64,000 nucleotides of DNA. Origin: an uncultured Dermabacter sp. (GTDB lineage: Bacteria > Actinomycetota > Actinomycetes > Actinomycetales > Dermabacteraceae). The position numbers were made by a program, and so were the translations under genes. The DNA is taken from assembly GCA_947252755.1 (NCBI GenBank), contig CAMXWV010000005.1:1-64000 (forward strand). The letters run 5' to 3'. Numbering within the stretch: position 1 is the stretch's first letter; each line of letters opens with the position of its first letter. The notes below the pieces were generated by a model. The model searched no databases. It saw only the letters and a list, made by a program, of their open reading frames with translations, and was not told where the DNA came from. This document shows, in pieces, positions 43,557 to 51,955 of the stretch.

Positions 43557-44017
43557 GCACCGGAATGGACAGCCAGCAGCAGCGAAAAGACGAAGTGTTC
43601 GCCGAGCTGCGCGCTCGCGCGCACGAGGTCAGCACCCGCGCCTACGCTCCCTATTCCGGGTACCGGGTGGGAGCCGCAGCGATGAGCACGAGCGGACGGG
43701 TGATCACCGGCTGCAACGTCGAGAACGCCGGCTACGGCAACACGCTCTGCGCTGAATGCGGCTTGGTGTCCGAGCTGGTCGCACGCGGCGCCGGACAGCT
43801 GGAACAGTTCGTGTGCGTCAACGGCTTCGGTGAGGTGATCATGCCCTGCGGGCGGTGCCGCCAGCTGATCGCTGAGCATGCCTCGAACAGCTTCGTCATC
43901 CTCACCCCGCATGGGGAGTGCGGTCTGGACGGGCTGCTGCCGCAGGCCTTCGGCCAGCAGGATCTGGCTAGCGCACCGTCATCAACCGCCACCGTGAAGG
44001 ACCAGAACCATGACTGA
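43553..44017 (+). CDS. cdd: Cytidine deaminase
   Basis: A 154-residue zinc hydrolase that converts cytidine and deoxycytidine to the uridine forms. APYSGYRVGAA, NVENAGYGNTLCAECG (the CAE catalytic motif) and MPCGRCRQLIAEH give the three-cysteine zinc site of the tetrameric class. The GTG at 43553 is coupled to the permease; an ATG at 43562 is an alternative. It acts on nucleosides brought in by the upstream transporter. Confidence 0.93.
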   Translation: MSTGMDSQQQRKDEVFAELRARAHEVSTRAYAPYSGYRVGAAAMSTSGRVITGCNVENAGYGNTLCAECGLVSELVARGAGQLEQFVCVNGFGEVIMPCGRCRQLIAEHASNSFVILTPHGECGLDGLLPQAFGQQDLASAPSSTATVKDQNHD

Positions 44018-45341
44018 GCTTCCCCTCGCTGGAGACGCTGCTGAACGGCCGGCTGTGGAGCCGTTCGACGCCGTCGACGTGATCCACACCAAACGCGACG
44101 GCGGCACGCTCAGCCCGGAGCAGATCGCCTGGACGCTCGACGCGTACACCCGCGGCGTGATCGGCGAACAGCAGATGGCGGCGCTTGCCATGGCGATCTT
44201 CCTCAATGGCATGAACCGCCGCGAGATCGCACAGTGGACCCAAGCGATGATCGACTCCGGCGAGCGGATGGGCTTTGAGCAGCTCACCAAGCCCACGACG
44301 GACAAGCACTCCACAGGCGGAGTGGGGGACAAGATCACCCTGCCGCTCGCACCGCTCGTCGCCTCCTTCGGAGCGGCGGTCCCGCAGCTGTCCGGACGGG
44401 GACTCGGCCATACCGGCGGCACCCTGGACAAGCTTGAATCGATCCCGGGCTGGCGTGCTGACCTCAGCACTGAGCAGATCATGCAGCAGCTGGCCGGCCC
44501 GGGCGCCGTGGTCTGCGCCGCAGGAGCCGCCCTCGCCCCCGCCGATAAGAAGCTGTACGCGCTGCGAGACATCACCGGAACCGTGGACTCAATTCCGCTG
44601 ATCGCCTCCTCGATCATGTCCAAGAAGATCGCGGAAGGCACCGCTTCCCTCACCCTGGACGTGAAAACCGGAGCCGGGGCGTTCATGCGCGAGGAGGCGA
44701 AGGCTCGGGAGCTGGCGCGCACCATGGTGGACCTGGGCACCGATGCCGGAGTGCGCACCGTGGCGCTGCTGACGGATATGTCCACGCCGCTCGGCCGCAC
44801 CGTGGGCAACGCCCTGGAGGTGCAGGAGAGCATTGAGGTGCTCGCCGGCGGCGGCCCCGCTGACGTGGTGGAGCTCACCGTTGCGCTTGCGCGTGAGATG
44901 CTCGCCGCCGCTGGACAGCCGGACGCTGACGTTGAGAGGGCACTGCAGAACGGGCAGGCGATGGACACTTGGCGCGCCATGATCGCCGCGCAGGGCGGGG
45001 ATCCGGACGCGGCCCTGCCAGCGGCCCGTCACACCCACGAGATCGTGGCCGCCGATTCCGGCACGGTCACGAACCTGGACGCGCTCAGCGTCGGCGTTGC
45101 CGCTTGGCGCCTGGGTGCTGGCCGCTCCCGGCCCGCCGCACCCGTCCAGGCGGAAGCGGGCGTGGTGCTGAACCGAGTGCTCGGCGAATCAGTTCGCGCG
45201 GGGGACATCCTCGCCGTTCTGCACACGGACACCCCGGAGAAGTTCGATCGCGCCATCGACGCGATTCAGAACGCGTTCACCATCAGCGCGGACCGTGCCC
45301 CGTTCGCGCAGCCTTCTCGAGTGCTCGACCGGATCGCCTGA
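44010..45341 (+). CDS. deoA: Thymidine/pyrimidine-nucleoside phosphorylase
   Basis: A 443-residue phosphorylase that splits thymidine or other pyrimidine nucleosides to base and (deoxy)ribose-1-phosphate. The signature regions KHSTGGVGDKITLPLAPLVA and SGRGLGHTGGTLDKLESIPG and the DVKTGAGAFM segment are intact, and length is normal. It overlaps cdd by eight bases. Its last 59 bp overlap tail-to-tail with the minus-strand kinase gene. Confidence 0.93.
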   Translation: MTELPLAGDAAERPAVEPFDAVDVIHTKRDGGTLSPEQIAWTLDAYTRGVIGEQQMAALAMAIFLNGMNRREIAQWTQAMIDSGERMGFEQLTKPTTDKHSTGGVGDKITLPLAPLVASFGAAVPQLSGRGLGHTGGTLDKLESIPGWRADLSTEQIMQQLAGPGAVVCAAGAALAPADKKLYALRDITGTVDSIPLIASSIMSKKIAEGTASLTLDVKTGAGAFMREEAKARELARTMVDLGTDAGVRTVALLTDMSTPLGRTVGNALEVQESIEVLAGGGPADVVELTVALAREMLAAAGQPDADVERALQNGQAMDTWRAMIAAQGGDPDAALPAARHTHEIVAADSGTVTNLDALSVGVAAWRLGAGRSRPAAPVQAEAGVVLNRVLGESVRAGDILAVLHTDTPEKFDRAIDAIQNAFTISADRAPFAQPSRVLDRIA

Positions 45342-45978
45342 AGCGCCCCGCAGCGGGTGGCGCGCCGCCCAAGCGCCGCACATGTGCGACCGCAGGCTTC
45401 AGACCCATCGGCCGCATTCCCGCGGCCGCCCACCGGTCCACATCCGCACGCTGCGACCGGGTGAGCCCCCAGCCGCGGGCGACCAGCGCAGGCAAAGGCT
45501 TGCGCGACTCTCGCAGATCGCGTGCCAAACGCAGGGCGAACACCACGGGACGCGGACGTTTCAGCACAATCGCGTCGGCCAGCAGCCCAGCCTCACGCAG
45601 CGGCGCCACCAGCTCAGCAGCGAAGATGCCCTCGGCGAGAACCAGCGGCGAGTGCCCCGCGCTCAGCTCCCGCACTCCGACTTGGCGCGACTGCGGAATC
45701 GAATAGATCGGCACACGCGCGGTTCCTGAGCGGGCTAGGTCAGCCAGCGCCGCGAGCGCCCCGTCGCGATCCCAAGTGAGCGGGTGATCCCAGTCGATGA
45801 TGCCGTATCGCTCAGGCAGCCCGGGCTCTGTGTGGTCACGGTAGAAGTCATCCAGCGCCACCACCGGTAGGCCCACCAGATGCCCAAGGCGCCCTTTCCC
45901 ACTGCCCGACGGTCCCGCTAGCAGCACGATGCGCCGAGCCGGGGAGGCGGAATCGAGAGGATCGGCAGGGTCGGTCAC
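45283..45978 (-). CDS. Uridine kinase-like P-loop protein
   Basis: A 231-residue protein with Walker A GPSGSGKGRL near residue 22, then VVALDDFYRDHTEPGLPE and DWDHPLTW, the phosphoribulokinase/uridine kinase pattern. LVLAEGIFAAELV follows. The C-terminal tail is basic. GTG start; AGTCTA at 45987-45992 (TAGACT on the minus strand) lies eight bases upstream and may be a leaderless -10 box. It would phosphorylate uridine or cytidine, completing salvage of imported nucleosides. The catalytic activity is inferred from the fold. Confidence 0.82.
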   Translation of the reverse strand: MTDPADPLDSASPARRIVLLAGPSGSGKGRLGHLVGLPVVALDDFYRDHTEPGLPERYGIIDWDHPLTWDRDGALAALADLARSGTARVPIYSIPQSRQVGVRELSAGHSPLVLAEGIFAAELVAPLREAGLLADAIVLKRPRPVVFALRLARDLRESRKPLPALVARGWGLTRSQRADVDRWAAAGMRPMGLKPAVAHVRRLGGAPPAAGRFRRSGRALEKAARTGHGPR

Positions 45979-46085
45979 GAGTCACCAGTCTAGGCAGCGC
46001 ACCGCCAGCAGCCGGCAACACCGCGGCAGCAGCCAGCGGCGGCGCGCACTGCGCCTGCGAGCAGCTGAACCTGTCGCAGAGCTGA

Positions 46086-46091
46086 CAGAAT
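46086..46091 (+). promoter_or_regulatory. Putative leaderless promoter (-10 box) of deoC
   Basis: CAGAAT is six bases before the ATG at 46098 and no ribosome binding site is visible. Confidence 0.5.
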
Positions 46092-46097
46092 AGCGCC

Positions 46098-46799
46098 ATG
46101 ACTGAGAACCAGAACGCCCTTGCGGCGAACGCGTCGGACCTGACTGCTGAGCAGCTCGCGCAGCTGATCGACCACACCCTGCTCGCACCCGAAGCCACCC
46201 CGGCGGATGCGGCAGCGCTTGCTCGGGAGGCTGAGCAGCTCGGCACCTTCGCCATCTGCGTGTCACCTTCGATGCTGCCGGTTGCTGCCAGCGTGGCAGT
46301 GGCCACCGTGTGCGGCTTTCCTTCCGGTCAGCACGCTCCGGAGATCAAAGCGGCAGAGGCGAAGGACGCCGTAGCCAAGGGCGCGGCCGAAGTGGACATG
46401 GTGATCAATGTGGGGCGTGCGGCTGCCGGAGATGCCGCGTTCACCGAGCAGGAGATCCGCGTGGTGCGCGAAGCGATCCCGACTGCGCTGCTGAAGGTGA
46501 TCATCGAATCTGCGGTGCTGAGCGATGAGCAGATCGTGGCCTCGTGCCGCGCCGCTCAGAACGCCGGCGCGGACTTCGTGAAGACCTCCACCGGATTCCA
46601 CCCCGCCGGCGGCGCCACCGAGTACGCCGTGCGGCTTATGCGCGCCACGGTTGGAAAGACCATGGGTGTCAAAGCATCCGGCGGCATCCGCACACTCGAG
46701 GCGGCCCGGGCCATGATCGCGGCTGGAGCAGACCGCCTGGGCCTGTCCGGCTCCCGCGCTATCCTCAGCGAGCTGACCGGTCGCGACGAGCTTGACTAG
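46098..46799 (+). CDS. deoC: Deoxyribose-phosphate aldolase
   Basis: A 233-residue class I aldolase that splits 2-deoxyribose-5-phosphate to acetaldehyde and glyceraldehyde-3-phosphate. LIDHTLLAPEAT, AEVDMVINVG, the Schiff-base lysine in FVKTSTGF and the second lysine in GVKASGGIRT are present. Its stop overlaps the stop of the convergent phosphomutase by four bases. Together with DeoA and the phosphomutase it feeds deoxyribose into glycolysis. Confidence 0.95.
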   Translation: MTENQNALAANASDLTAEQLAQLIDHTLLAPEATPADAAALAREAEQLGTFAICVSPSMLPVAASVAVATVCGFPSGQHAPEIKAAEAKDAVAKGAAEVDMVINVGRAAAGDAAFTEQEIRVVREAIPTALLKVIIESAVLSDEQIVASCRAAQNAGADFVKTSTGFHPAGGATEYAVRLMRATVGKTMGVKASGGIRTLEAARAMIAAGADRLGLSGSRAILSELTGRDELD

Positions 46800-48502
46800 G
46801 CGCCGAGCACACCGCGGATCTGTTCGGCGGTGCGCGCCAGCGCCTCAGCTCCGCGCTGTCGCGCGGCGGTGACGTCCTCACGGCTCGTCGTCTCCTCCAG
46901 GTGCTGCACCACCTCCAGGTAGCACTTCAGCTTCGGCTCCGTGCCCGACGGGCGCACAATCACCCGCGTCTCATCCTGTGCCAGCAGCACGATGCCGTCT
47001 GTGGGCGGCAGGCCCGTGGTGTCTACGGACCCCTGAGACAGGTCGGTGACGCTTGTCGGCGACCCGTTCAGCTCCCCGGGCGGGTTCACCCGCAGACGCT
47101 GCATCATCTGCCCGATCCGGGAGAGGTCCTCCACCCGGATCGAGAGCTGGCTGGTCATGAACAGGTCATGCTCACGCGCCATCTGGTCCAGCAGATCGAT
47201 CAGGCTGCCGCCGTTGGCTTTGACGATAGCGGCGAGCTGCGCGGCAGCGAGCGCAGCGCTGATGCCATCCTTGTCCCGCACCACTTCGGGAAGCACGCAG
47301 AATCCGATCGCCTCCTCGTACCCGTACACGAGGTTGGGGGTGCGGGCAATCCACTTGAACCCGGTGAGGGTTTGGGCCGCGGCAGCGCCGGCGCCGGCGG
47401 CGATCGCACCGAGCCAGCGGGAGGAGACGATTGAGTTCGCTACCGTGCCCTGCACCCCCTTGACACTCAGCATGTAGACGCCCAGCAGAGCGCCGAGCTC
47501 ATCCCCGCTGAGCATCCGCCAATCGCCAGCGCGCGGATCATGCACCGCCACCGCGCAGCGGTCAGCATCAGGATCATTCGCGATCACCAGATCAGCGCCC
47601 ACCTGGCGGGCCTTGGCGAGAGCCAGATCGATCGCGCCTTTCTCCTCCGGGTTTGGAAAGGCCACAGTGGGGAAATCGGGGTCCGCATCCGCCTGTTCGC
47701 CCACCGCATGGACCGTGAGGAAGCCCGCTTGAGACAGTGCTGTCATCACCGTGTCGTGCCCCACCCCGTGCATGGAGGTGTGCACGATGCTGAGTTCACG
47801 CGGCGCCCCCTCCACCAGGACGTCCTGGATCGCCTGCACATACTCGCCCTGGATCTCACCGCCGAGCACGCTCCAGCCGGATTCAGCGCGGGGAATCTGC
47901 CGCACCGGCCCCACGGCGCTGATCGCCGCTGCGATGTCCGCATCGGCAGGCGGCACGATCTGCACTCCGTTGCCGTCAGTGCTTGCGGCGCGGCCGCCCA
48001 GGTACACCTTGTAGCCGTTGTCCGCTGCAGGATTATGGGAGGCGGTCACTTGAATCCCGGCATCGGCCCGGAGGCGGCGCACCGCGAATGCCGTGATCGG
48101 AGTGGGCCACGGGGCCGGCATCAGCATCACTTCATGCCCGGCCGCGGTGAGGACTTGCGCGCTGGTCTCGGCGAACTCTCGGGAGTGATGGCGTGCGTCA
48201 AACCCGATGACAATGCGCGCCGAGCCCACGGCATCCGCCAGGTAGGCGCCGATGCCGGCAGCCGCCAGGGACACCACGGAGGTGTTCATGCGGGAAGGGC
48301 CGGGCCCCATCCTGCCCCGCAGCCCAGCCGTGCCGAACTGCAGCAAGCCTGAAAAGCAGTCCCGCAGCTGCGCAGCGGCGCCCGCTTCACCAGCCTCGGC
48401 AGCATCCAACAGTTCCTGAAGCTCGCGCTGAGTGGCGGGGTTCGGGTCATCGGCCAGCCATGCGCGGGCCTCCTCGAGCAGGGCGGGGGAGAGGGAGGTC
48501 AT
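46796..48502 (-). CDS. Phosphopentomutase/phosphomannomutase family protein
   Basis: A 568-residue alpha-D-phosphohexomutase. The phosphoserine loop is VTASHNPAADNGYK, the metal loop NDPDADRCAVA, the sugar loop YGYEEAIGF, and the phosphate loop RPSGTEPKLKCYLEV. The long form with this context suggests PgmB/Pmm-like phosphopentomutase activity, linking ribose-1-P from nucleoside phosphorolysis to ribose-5-P; phosphomannomutase activity is also possible. The ATG at 48502 is favoured because AAGGA is then five bases upstream; a GTG at 48505 is the alternative. Confidence 0.88.
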   Translation of the reverse strand: MTSLSPALLEEARAWLADDPNPATQRELQELLDAAEAGEAGAAAQLRDCFSGLLQFGTAGLRGRMGPGPSRMNTSVVSLAAAGIGAYLADAVGSARIVIGFDARHHSREFAETSAQVLTAAGHEVMLMPAPWPTPITAFAVRRLRADAGIQVTASHNPAADNGYKVYLGGRAASTDGNGVQIVPPADADIAAAISAVGPVRQIPRAESGWSVLGGEIQGEYVQAIQDVLVEGAPRELSIVHTSMHGVGHDTVMTALSQAGFLTVHAVGEQADADPDFPTVAFPNPEEKGAIDLALAKARQVGADLVIANDPDADRCAVAVHDPRAGDWRMLSGDELGALLGVYMLSVKGVQGTVANSIVSSRWLGAIAAGAGAAAAQTLTGFKWIARTPNLVYGYEEAIGFCVLPEVVRDKDGISAALAAAQLAAIVKANGGSLIDLLDQMAREHDLFMTSQLSIRVEDLSRIGQMMQRLRVNPPGELNGSPTSVTDLSQGSVDTTGLPPTDGIVLLAQDETRVIVRPSGTEPKLKCYLEVVQHLEETTSREDVTAARQRGAEALARTAEQIRGVLGA

Positions 48503-49380
48503 CACTGTCCTTCAGTCGTCAGATCAGCAGTTTCGGTGGACGGCGCATCATTCACCGGCTGCTCAGCTCCGATCCGCTGGATCACCTCAGCGAGCAGGCG
48601 TGAAATGCGCGGGGCGGCGGCTTGACCCGCGTCGATGACCTCCTGATGGGACAGCGGCGTGGGGGAGATGCCCGCGGCAAGGTTCGTCACCAGAGACAGG
48701 CCGAGCACTTCCATGCCGGCGGCCCGGGCGGCAATCGCCTCCATTACCGTGGACATGCCCACCAGGTCAGCTCCGAGCACACCGGCCATCCGCACTTCAG
48801 CAGGAGACTCGTACGTGGGTCCGGAGAACTGCATATAGACGCCTTCAGCCAGCGACGGATCCACGGAGCGCGCGAGTTCGCGCAGCTGCTGGGAGTACAC
48901 CTCGGTTTGGTCCACGAACTGGGCTCCCACCAGGGGGTGCGCGCCCGTGAAGTTGATGTGATCGCTGATCAGCACCGGGGTGCCCGGCGTCCAGTCGCGG
49001 TTGAGTCCGCCGCAGCCATTGGTGAGGATCGCGGTGCGGACGCCGAGCGCGGCAGCAGTGCGGATGCCGTGCACAACCGCATCGGTGCCTCGCCCTTCGT
49101 AGAAGTGGGTGCGAGCGCCGAGCACAAGCACGCGAGCCCCGGTTTCGGCCGCTTCAATCGCGCGCAGCGTGCCTACATGGCCGTCCACTGCCGGCGTGGT
49201 GAAGCCGGGAACGGTGTGGGCGGGGGCGGACCACAGTTCGGTGCCGAGCAGATCCGCGGCGCCGGCCCAGCCGGAGCCGAGCGTGACGCAGATGTCAAAG
49301 GAGCTGATGCCGGAGGTGGCGCGGATCTGGGCTGCCGCAGCCGGCGCATCATAAACCGGCTGATCGATCGGTGCTGTCAT
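48502..49380 (-). CDS. Purine nucleoside phosphorylase
   Basis: A 292-residue trimeric-type PNP that splits inosine, guanosine and their deoxy forms. The phosphate-binding LGSGWAGAADLLG, ARTHFYEGRG, the LTNGCGGLN strand, and the purine-site EVRMAGVLGADLVGMSTVME are conserved. A -10 box lies six bases upstream. It is followed immediately by the phosphomutase gene, so ribose-1-phosphate is passed to the next enzyme of the pathway. Confidence 0.93.
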   Translation of the reverse strand: MTAPIDQPVYDAPAAAAQIRATSGISSFDICVTLGSGWAGAADLLGTELWSAPAHTVPGFTTPAVDGHVGTLRAIEAAETGARVLVLGARTHFYEGRGTDAVVHGIRTAAALGVRTAILTNGCGGLNRDWTPGTPVLISDHINFTGAHPLVGAQFVDQTEVYSQQLRELARSVDPSLAEGVYMQFSGPTYESPAEVRMAGVLGADLVGMSTVMEAIAARAAGMEVLGLSLVTNLAAGISPTPLSHQEVIDAGQAAAPRISRLLAEVIQRIGAEQPVNDAPSTETADLTTEGQ

Positions 49381-49386
49381 GCCCCG

Positions 49387-49392
49387 ATCCTA
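49387..49392 (-). promoter_or_regulatory. Putative leaderless promoter (-10 box) of purine nucleoside phosphorylase gene
   Basis: On the minus strand TAGGAT lies six bases before the ATG at 49380. No ribosome binding site is present. Confidence 0.55.
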
Positions 49393-49420
49393 CCGGCGGA
49401 GTGAACGGCCCCGGTGGGGT

Positions 49421-51199
49421 TCAGTCGTCGATCGAGCAGAGCGCGGCGCCGGCGGAGACGGTGGCGCCCACTTCGGCGTCCAGGTTCTTGACGATGCCGG
49501 AACGGTGCGCGGTGATCGGCTGCTCCATCTTCATCGCCTCCAGCACGAGCAGCAGGTCCCCGTCGGCAACGCTCTGGCCTTCTTCCACCATGACCTTCAC
49601 GATGGTGCCCTGCATCGGGGATGCCACTGTGGTGCCGCCGGCTGCTGCCGGGCCCGCTCCGCTGCGGCTAGTGCGCCGGCGGCGAGCCACGGGGGCTCGC
49701 GGCGCGCGCAGCGACGCGGGCAGGGACACCTCCACGCGCCGACCATCCACTTCCACCACCACGTTCTCGCGGTCTTCCGGCTCTGCGCCGGGCGTGGGCA
49801 GCGGCGCCGGCGGAATCGTGCCGGTCCACTCGGTTTCGATCCAGCGAGTGTGGACGGAGAACGGCTCTTCAGGATTCTCCGGGGCAAACGCCGGGTCATT
49901 CACGATCATGCGGTGGAAGGGCAGCACCGTGGGCAGGCCGTCAATGCGGAACTCGTCCAGGGCCCGCCGAGCGCGTTGCAGCGCCTCTGTGCGGGTAGCA
50001 CCGGTGATGATCAGTTTGGCGAGCATGGAGTCGAAGTTGCCGGAGATCTCGTCGCCGGCGCGAACACCGGAGTCGACGCGGACGCCGGGGCCGGAGGGGG
50101 CTTCGAACACCTTCACCGGGCCGGGCGAGGGCAGGAAGCCGCGGCCGCCGTCCTCACCGTTGATCCGGAACTCGAAGGAGTGCCCGCGCACCTGCGGGTC
50201 CTCACTGCTGATCTCTTCGCCCATGGCAATGCGGAACTGTTCGCGCACCAGGTCAACGCCCGCGATCTCCTCGGAGACCGGGTGCTCCACCTGCAGACGG
50301 GTGTTGACCTCAAGGAAGCTGATCGTGCCGTCACGGCCCACCAGGAACTCGCAGGTGCCCGCGCCCACGTAGCCGGCTTCCCGCATGATCGCCTTCGAGG
50401 ACTCCACGAGTTGGCGGTTCTGCGCCTGGGACAGGAACGGCGCCGGCGCCTCCTCCACCAGCTTCTGGTGCCGGCGCTGCAAGGAGCAGTCACGGGTGGA
50501 GACCACCTGCACGGTGCCGTGGGAGTCCGCCAGGCACTGCGTCTCCACGTGTCGCGGTGCGTCAAGATAGCGCTCCACGAAGCATTCGCCGCGGCCGAAT
50601 GCCGACACTGCTTCACGCACGGCCGAGTCGTACAGTTCGCGCACCTCGCCAAGCTCCCGCGCCACCTTGAGTCCGCGGCCGCCGCCGCCGAATGCCGCTT
50701 TGATCGCAATCGGCAGACCGTGCTCCCGAGCGAATTCAATGACCTCGTCGGAGCTTTTCACCGGGTCCTTCGTTCCGGCCACCAGAGGGGCGCCGGCGCG
50801 CTGGGCGATATGCCGCGCGGAGACTTTGTCGCCGAGCGAGTCGATCGCGTGCGGCGGGGGTCCGATCCACACCAGACCCGCGTCCATGACCGCCTGCGCG
50901 AACTCGCCGTTCTCCGCAAGGAACCCGTAACCGGGATGGACCGCGTCCGCCCCCGCGCGGTGGGCGATGTCCAGCAGCTTGTCCACCACCAGATAGGACT
51001 GCGCCGCGGTGGTGCCGCCGAGCGCGTATGCCTCATCAGCGGCCTTCGTATGCAGCGCTCCGCGGTCACTGTCCGAATACACTGCCACGGAGCGCAGACC
51101 CGAATCACGGCACGCCCGGGCAATGCGCACAGCGATCTCTCCGCGATTAGCGATGAGCACCGTGGTGAACGGGCGATACGGCGAACGACGAGAAGACAT
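49421..51199 (-). CDS. Acyl-CoA carboxylase alpha chain (biotin carboxylase plus BCCP)
   Basis: A 592-residue chain that carboxylates its own biotin for malonyl-CoA or propionyl-CoA synthesis. The N-terminal biotin carboxylase has VLIANRGEIAVRIARACRD, the ATP-grasp loop FGGGGRGLKVA and EVNTRLQVEHPVSEE. The C-terminal biotinyl domain has the biotin lysine in LEAMKMEQPI at about 558. The layout is that of AccA3-type chains of actinobacteria. The matching beta and epsilon chains are encoded at 53724-55585, and BirA is encoded divergently after them. Confidence 0.95.
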   Translation of the reverse strand: MSSRRSPYRPFTTVLIANRGEIAVRIARACRDSGLRSVAVYSDSDRGALHTKAADEAYALGGTTAAQSYLVVDKLLDIAHRAGADAVHPGYGFLAENGEFAQAVMDAGLVWIGPPPHAIDSLGDKVSARHIAQRAGAPLVAGTKDPVKSSDEVIEFAREHGLPIAIKAAFGGGGRGLKVARELGEVRELYDSAVREAVSAFGRGECFVERYLDAPRHVETQCLADSHGTVQVVSTRDCSLQRRHQKLVEEAPAPFLSQAQNRQLVESSKAIMREAGYVGAGTCEFLVGRDGTISFLEVNTRLQVEHPVSEEIAGVDLVREQFRIAMGEEISSEDPQVRGHSFEFRINGEDGGRGFLPSPGPVKVFEAPSGPGVRVDSGVRAGDEISGNFDSMLAKLIITGATRTEALQRARRALDEFRIDGLPTVLPFHRMIVNDPAFAPENPEEPFSVHTRWIETEWTGTIPPAPLPTPGAEPEDRENVVVEVDGRRVEVSLPASLRAPRAPVARRRRTSRSGAGPAAAGGTTVASPMQGTIVKVMVEEGQSVADGDLLLVLEAMKMEQPITAHRSGIVKNLDAEVGATVSAGAALCSIDD

Positions 51200-51277
51200 T
51201 CACGGGTCCTTTGCTGAATCGTGTGCAGCGGCGACTGGCGCCGAGCTACGAGCATATATGAGCCGCTGGTCTCCCGC

Positions 51278-51955
51278 TCATTCCTGATCGTGCGCCGCTG
51301 GCACGGTCCACAGGGCGGAGATCGGCATCCCGATCTCTGCCAGCAGGGTCCTCAGCAGCGGCAGGGACAGACCCACCACGGTGGACGGGTCCCCTTCGAT
51401 CCGCTCGATGAACGGAGCGCCGATCCCATCGATGGTGAACGCGCCAGCCACACCGAGCGGCTCACCGGTGGCGATATACGCATCCAGTTCGGCATCGGTG
51501 ATGGCAGCAAAATGCACCACAGTGGACGCGGCAGCGCCAAGAGCAGCGCCCGAGCCGCCGTCCTCCGCATCGCGGTCATCGATCAGCCAATGACCGGTGT
51601 GCAGGATCCCGCTGCGGCCACGCAGCTGCCGCCATCGTTCCCGTGCTCGCTCCGCCGTGTGAGGCTTGCCGAGCACCTGCCCATCAACCTCGAGCATCGA
51701 ATCACAGCCGAGCACCACATACCCACCGTCTGAAGCCTCCAGGCCAGCCTGCGCTTTTGCGCGTGCCAGCACCAGCACCTGCTCATCGGGGGTGAGGCCG
51801 TCCGCAGCGGACATGGCCGCGGTCAGCACCGCATCCTCATCGACGTCCGCCGCACGTGCCCGAAAATCGATCCGAGCGCGGGTCAGCAGTTCGCGTCGGC
51901 CCGATGACCCCGAAGCGAGCAGCAGCAGCGGATCATACTCCGGAAGGCTGCTCAT
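51278..51955 (-). CDS. maf: Maf/YceF-type nucleotide pyrophosphatase
   Basis: A 225-residue house-cleaning nucleoside-triphosphate pyrophosphatase. The N-terminal LLLASGSSGRRELL, the central VLGCDSMLEVDGQVLGKP and the C-terminal AGAFTIDGIGAPFIERIEGD are the Maf signatures. It is slightly longer than the E. coli protein (about 195), with an Ala/Ser-rich insert near residue 130. The start overlaps the upstream DUF885 gene stop by four bases. Position inside the carboxylase cluster is common in actinobacteria. Confidence 0.92.
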   Translation of the reverse strand: MSSLPEYDPLLLLASGSSGRRELLTRARIDFRARAADVDEDAVLTAAMSAADGLTPDEQVLVLARAKAQAGLEASDGGYVVLGCDSMLEVDGQVLGKPHTAERARERWRQLRGRSGILHTGHWLIDDRDAEDGGSGAALGAAASTVVHFAAITDAELDAYIATGEPLGVAGAFTIDGIGAPFIERIEGDPSTVVGLSLPLLRTLLAEIGMPISALWTVPAAHDQE

